The notes under the pieces were generated by a model. It was not told the origin of the DNA, made no database searches, and saw only the letters and a program-made list of their open reading frames with translations. From assembly GCA_900542065.1 (NCBI GenBank), contig UQLU01000003.1:1-64000 (forward strand): 64,000 bases of DNA, in the 5' to 3' direction. Source of the DNA: an uncultured Eggerthella sp. Its GTDB lineage: Bacteria > Actinomycetota > Coriobacteriia > Coriobacteriales > Eggerthellaceae. Below are positions 62,101 through 64,000 of this stretch, piece after piece. The translations under genes were made by a program, and so were the position numbers. Within the stretch, counting starts at the first letter, position 1, and the number at the start of each line of letters is the position of its first letter.

Positions 62101-62316
62101 GTTAAAGGAAAAACCTGTTGTTTCGGTATCTATTACTACAACATCTTCGTCCAGCACCCCAAAGTCATGACTTTGAGCATACTCTACTAACCCGTGATAT
62201 CGTTCTCGGGTTCTTTGTGGTGTATTCTCTAGAATGTATGTATCTAGATGACTTAAGTTTTGAGTGTTTTGTTTTTCCATAGCAGTAAGACTATCATTTA
62301 TAAAATTCGATACCAA
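59134..62316 (-). CDS. DEDDh exonuclease-DinG helicase fusion
   Basis: A 1060-residue protein. The N-terminal exonuclease (about 55-225) has VIDTETTGF, HNANFDRTFV and HRADDDVAA. The XPD/DinG-type helicase has Walker A EAGTGVGKSMAYL, a four-Cys FeS segment (near CLRRKCPFFGRSC and upstream YPCLRK), DEAH in VVDEAHG, and C-terminal motifs SFWEGFDAPG and QAVGRLIRT. It unwinds and degrades nucleic acid during repair. The TTG at 62316 has AAAGGG seven bases upstream; the first ATG (62280) has none, so TTG is chosen. Divergent to 62346. Confidence 0.92.
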   Translation of the reverse strand: MVSNFINDSLTAMEKQNTQNLSHLDTYILENTPQRTRERYHGLVEYAQSHDFGVLDEDVVVIDTETTGFSFNHDELIQIAAARMVHGEIVGWYITFVNPGKQIPEDVAHLTNISDSDVADAPDPDEALRGLVEFVGNSDLVAHNANFDRTFVTKRPAGESLKQNRWIDSLDLARIALPRFASHRLLDLVRAFGGPDSTHRADDDVAATCLVYRVLLAAVATLPQPLICAIGAMSEVEDWNTAYVFRQLADPQQWEETKDKVYNIRVHRKESLSKNLAPMRPDANSPASGVYSDVSDADTGKQLDTNDAVDANVGTTTLKGENEEGAVDASYKNQGTHDAAEVAPRVLSFVDKAVIEKAFSPEGLLGSLYEDYETRDEQREMALAIHEALSHSRNLAVEAGTGVGKSMAYLIPLAYAAKENGITVGVATKTNALLDQLVHKELPLLHKALGITYAPLKGFSHYPCLRKIETLVNQGPKTIVYKKQPIDQTPSLAALLSFVEQSDYDDMDALKIDYRAIPRKRITTSSAECLRRKCPFFGRSCFVHGAREQAQRCDVVVTNHSLLFWDVRFEGGLLPPIRYWVVDEAHGAEAEARRAFSLSVSSNEIQSLVQRVTSDSASTNVLTRVKRSAQAPEEGQALYDALIAKAQAEAGAFALAAEEFCLSAKDLLVFDQKSRSRGYEWFDLWLNTEIRHGETFQGVRSCARSLYDTLEKLIKATRDIVAYAEQMDDTSSAQRELALVALELRELYECLEVIFFHESDNLVYSVRLNRTKGILGEVFSVQPLDVGKSLNESLYAETRSVIYASATLSIDGQFDAFNKSIGFNESEESQAATLQVESSFDFDTNMQVYVPTDMPEPQDPGYLEALQNFLIKLHRAQNGSLLTLFTNRREMEHCFEAVRPALKEDNLRLVCQKWGVSVKGLKDDFLKDEHLSLFALKSFWEGFDAPGSTLKGVVIPKLPFGLPTDPLSCERQQRDDRAWAHYSLPAAVIEVKQAVGRLIRTATDKGIVVLADKRLITKYYGKKFLNSLPSHSISYLTCDEIVEDVFLHHAADKPNPSDEY

Positions 62317-62345
62317 ACCATAACCCTTTAGTTATAGGAGAAATC

Positions 62346-62990
62346 ATGACAAAAATAGGCTACTTCGCAACTTATGCACGATTTGACACTATCGATAAAG
62401 AAGCAGCTGCAGCTTTCCTAGGTGCCGACAATATTGTCGGCGATACTTTTACTATCGATCATGAAATTACTCCTGATTCCGACAAAGCATGGATCGTTAA
62501 TCCTTTTGGTAAGAAAATGGGCTATTTACAACCTAAGGTTGCGTCCCAAGTCGATCTTTGTAAAGCGAAAGGTTGGACAACGGTTGCTATCTTAGCTCTT
62601 GTTGCTTTCTCCGAGGAACCAGCTCCTGGTTTGTATTGGGGTGAAGTAGTAATTATTTCCTACGATCCTCAATACGAAGCTGATTTTTCTACCTTTATTG
62701 AAGGGGTAAGAAAACAAATCAGTAAAGGTGTTCGTCCTAAAGTAGATCTTGGCCCTGATTCTCTTAAAGCTATTATCGACTCTCATGGAAACTGGTTGCC
62801 CACCGATCGCGTTGCCCTTCCCAAAAAAGAAAAAGGAACAGCTTGGGTAAAAACCGAACGTACGGGAACGGAAACGTTAGTTGAACAAGCACGTAAAGGA
62901 AATATCGGTTGCACTATTGCAGCTTGGATATTTCTTTTAGCGCTTGTTGCTCTTATCGGGTTTGGTCTTCATTCTTGCGGGTTATTTTAA
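62346..62990 (+). CDS. tail-anchored protein of unknown function
   Basis: A 214-residue protein with a beta-rich soluble part (1-180) and one C-terminal membrane helix (about 188-210) ending HSCGLF. The segment KAWIVNPFGKKMGYLQPKVAS recalls the HIRAN fold, in which such a barrel recognises DNA ends, but the match is weak. AGGAG stands five bases before the ATG. The start region is 30 bp from that of the helicase gene on the other strand, so the two share a promoter region. Confidence 0.75.
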   Translation: MTKIGYFATYARFDTIDKEAAAAFLGADNIVGDTFTIDHEITPDSDKAWIVNPFGKKMGYLQPKVASQVDLCKAKGWTTVAILALVAFSEEPAPGLYWGEVVIISYDPQYEADFSTFIEGVRKQISKGVRPKVDLGPDSLKAIIDSHGNWLPTDRVALPKKEKGTAWVKTERTGTETLVEQARKGNIGCTIAAWIFLLALVALIGFGLHSCGLF

Positions 62991-63020
62991 AGAGCGCTTT
63001 GCTTTTTAAAGGCTAAAACT

Positions 63021-63962
63021 TTACTTTTCCAAAGCCTCAAACACCATTTGTTTACAAAGTTCTTCAAAGGTGATGCCCTGAACGCGAGCTGCATCGGGCA
63101 ACAAAGATGTTGCGGTCATTCCTGGAAGAGTGTTCGTTTCGAGAACCCAGAATTTCCCTTGTTCGTCCTGGATCACATCGGTTCTTGATACTCCATCACA
63201 TCCAAGTACTTTATGAGCACGCAAGGCAAGTTCTTGAGCTTGCCTTGTTTCTTCTTCGCTCAATGGTGCAGGACAAATATGCTGCGACCCACCTTCTGCG
63301 TATTTCGACTCATAATCATAAAATTCATTAACAGGAATAATTTTTATAACAGGTAAAGCTGTAGGGTTTTTCTGCCCTAATACGCCTACCGTAAATTCAT
63401 TACCTGATACAAATGACTCTACGAACGCAGAATTGTCCACTGTAAATACCTTTTGAACTGCTTTGGTTACTTCTTCGACCGTGTTGCAGATATATACTCC
63501 AAGAGCACTTCCTTCTGTTGCGGCTTTTACTACACAGGGAAGTCCGACTGCTTCAATAATGCTCTCGCTCGCTATTTCCGAAGACTCTAACTTCATTGAC
63601 TGAGGAGTTGGAATTCCTGCTTCATTATAAAAGTGCTTAGAAATAATTTTATTTACTGCGGTAGCACTTGCCCATACACCAGATCCTGTATAGGGAATTT
63701 CAAGTGTTTCTAAAAATCCTTGAATTGTTCCGTCTTCTCCACCTTTTCCATGCAAAGCGAGAAAAGCAACGTCAAATTCTTCTGTTACTAATGTGCGTAA
63801 ATCCTCTTTATTTGCAGGATCCAGCATTTCCACCATAAATCCAACATTCTTTAATGCCTGCTCTACACTTTTACCTGAAGACAACGAAACTTCTCGTTCG
63901 CCGCTTTTTCCTCCAGCCAATAAAGCAACTTTTATTGAATTAGGCTCGAATTGAGAAGACAT
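63021..63962 (-). CDS. ddl: D-alanine--D-alanine ligase
   Basis: A 313-residue ATP-grasp enzyme joining two D-alanines for peptidoglycan. The N-terminus VALLAGGKSGEREVSLSSG, the ALHGKGGEDGTIQGFLE block, and the C-terminal SRTDVIQDEQGKFWVLETNTLPGMTATSLLP fit. The omega-loop residues read FYDYESKYAEGG, with Tyr as in D-Ala-D-Ala rather than D-Ala-D-Lac ligases, so vancomycin-type resistance is not implied. GAAAGAGAG precedes the ATG near the window end. Confidence 0.96.
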   Translation of the reverse strand: MSSQFEPNSIKVALLAGGKSGEREVSLSSGKSVEQALKNVGFMVEMLDPANKEDLRTLVTEEFDVAFLALHGKGGEDGTIQGFLETLEIPYTGSGVWASATAVNKIISKHFYNEAGIPTPQSMKLESSEIASESIIEAVGLPCVVKAATEGSALGVYICNTVEEVTKAVQKVFTVDNSAFVESFVSGNEFTVGVLGQKNPTALPVIKIIPVNEFYDYESKYAEGGSQHICPAPLSEEETRQAQELALRAHKVLGCDGVSRTDVIQDEQGKFWVLETNTLPGMTATSLLPDAARVQGITFEELCKQMVFEALEK

Positions 63963-64000
63963 AACACTCTCTTTCGTAACAACTACAGTTGTACCTATAG

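Noticed and set aside
63021..63962. D-Ala-D-Lac ligase (VanA-type resistance)
   Set aside because: The omega-loop carries the Tyr-containing YDYESKY pattern of ordinary D-Ala-D-Ala ligases, and no vanH/vanX genes are present.
1..64000. CRISPR arrays, rRNA genes, transposases, prophage genes
   Set aside because: No regular repeat-spacer pattern, rRNA sequence, transposase or phage gene was seen on reading both strands.

Overview
The window looks like a chromosomal segment of a low-to-middle GC anaerobic actinobacterium of the class Coriobacteriia (Eggerthellaceae-like). This is inferred from gene content, without any database search. Pointers are an actinobacterial heat-shock operon (dnaK-grpE-dnaJ-hspR-clpB), an Nramp-related transporter of the type known from Eggerthella lenta, two OFA-type MFS carriers, iorAB with a phenylacetate-CoA ligase, hypE-nikR, and a LytS/LytTR two-component pair. 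No rRNA, CRISPR array, prophage or insertion sequence was seen. Most genes are intact and ordinary; the unusual material lies in leaders, intergenic RNA structures, small ORFs and a few odd proteins.

Layout. 0-3 kb: AT-rich edge with a possible divergent partial gene, an HxlR regulator, a direct repeat, tRNA-Arg(ACG) and an OFA-type MFS carrier. 3-9.7 kb: a long structured leader, then a PRC/MgtE-N/CBS protein and an Nramp-related carrier with an altered metal site, a folate enzyme, NhaC and an HdeD-like protein. 9.8-18.3 kb: proC, htpG under a perfect CIRCE operator, a GT2 glycosyltransferase, uspA, glf, an amidase lipoprotein and a voltage-gated K+ channel. 18.3-26.6 kb (minus strand): an Na+/solute symporter behind a putative attenuator, paaK-iorB-iorA for aromatic 2-oxoacid oxidation, purE, a HAD phosphatase and a LytTR regulator. 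26.9-30.4 kb: an MFS carrier, an alpha/beta hydrolase and a divergent LysR gene, sitting between the LytTR regulator and a LytS-type kinase. 30.4-37.7 kb: the kinase, TauE and a glycosyltransferase in one operon, then rsgA, an OB-fold-like protein, trkH and a tiny membrane peptide. 37.8-44.8 kb: the heat-shock operon. 45-48.4 kb: a zinc ribbon, a ferredoxin, hypE, nikR and small hypotheticals. 48.5-53.7 kb: galE, a 200-nt hairpin, a HAD phosphatase, tRNA-Gly(CCC), a zinc alcohol dehydrogenase and ldh. 53.7-64 kb: a degenerate M28 peptidase-like membrane protein, a coiled-coil membrane protein, an exonuclease-DinG helicase, a membrane-anchored hypothetical protein and ddl.

How the genes fit together. 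IorAB and PaaK supply an amino-acid fermentation route (2-oxoacid to acyl-CoA, with an acid-CoA ligase), and the neighbouring Na+ symporter has a Tyr-rich leader peptide that could tie transport to aromatic amino acids. Stress control appears split: CIRCE (HrcA type) on htpG, and HspR with repeated promoter elements on the dnaK operon. Ion handling is prominent: an Nramp-related carrier, NhaC, a Kv-like channel and TrkH. HypE, NikR and the ferredoxin indicate NiFe-hydrogenase maturation and nickel homeostasis. The best candidates for something undescribed are the degenerate M28 protein with a very long disordered insert, the 200-nt hairpin after galE, the symporter leader peptide with its terminator, and the structured leader upstream of the metal-transport pair.
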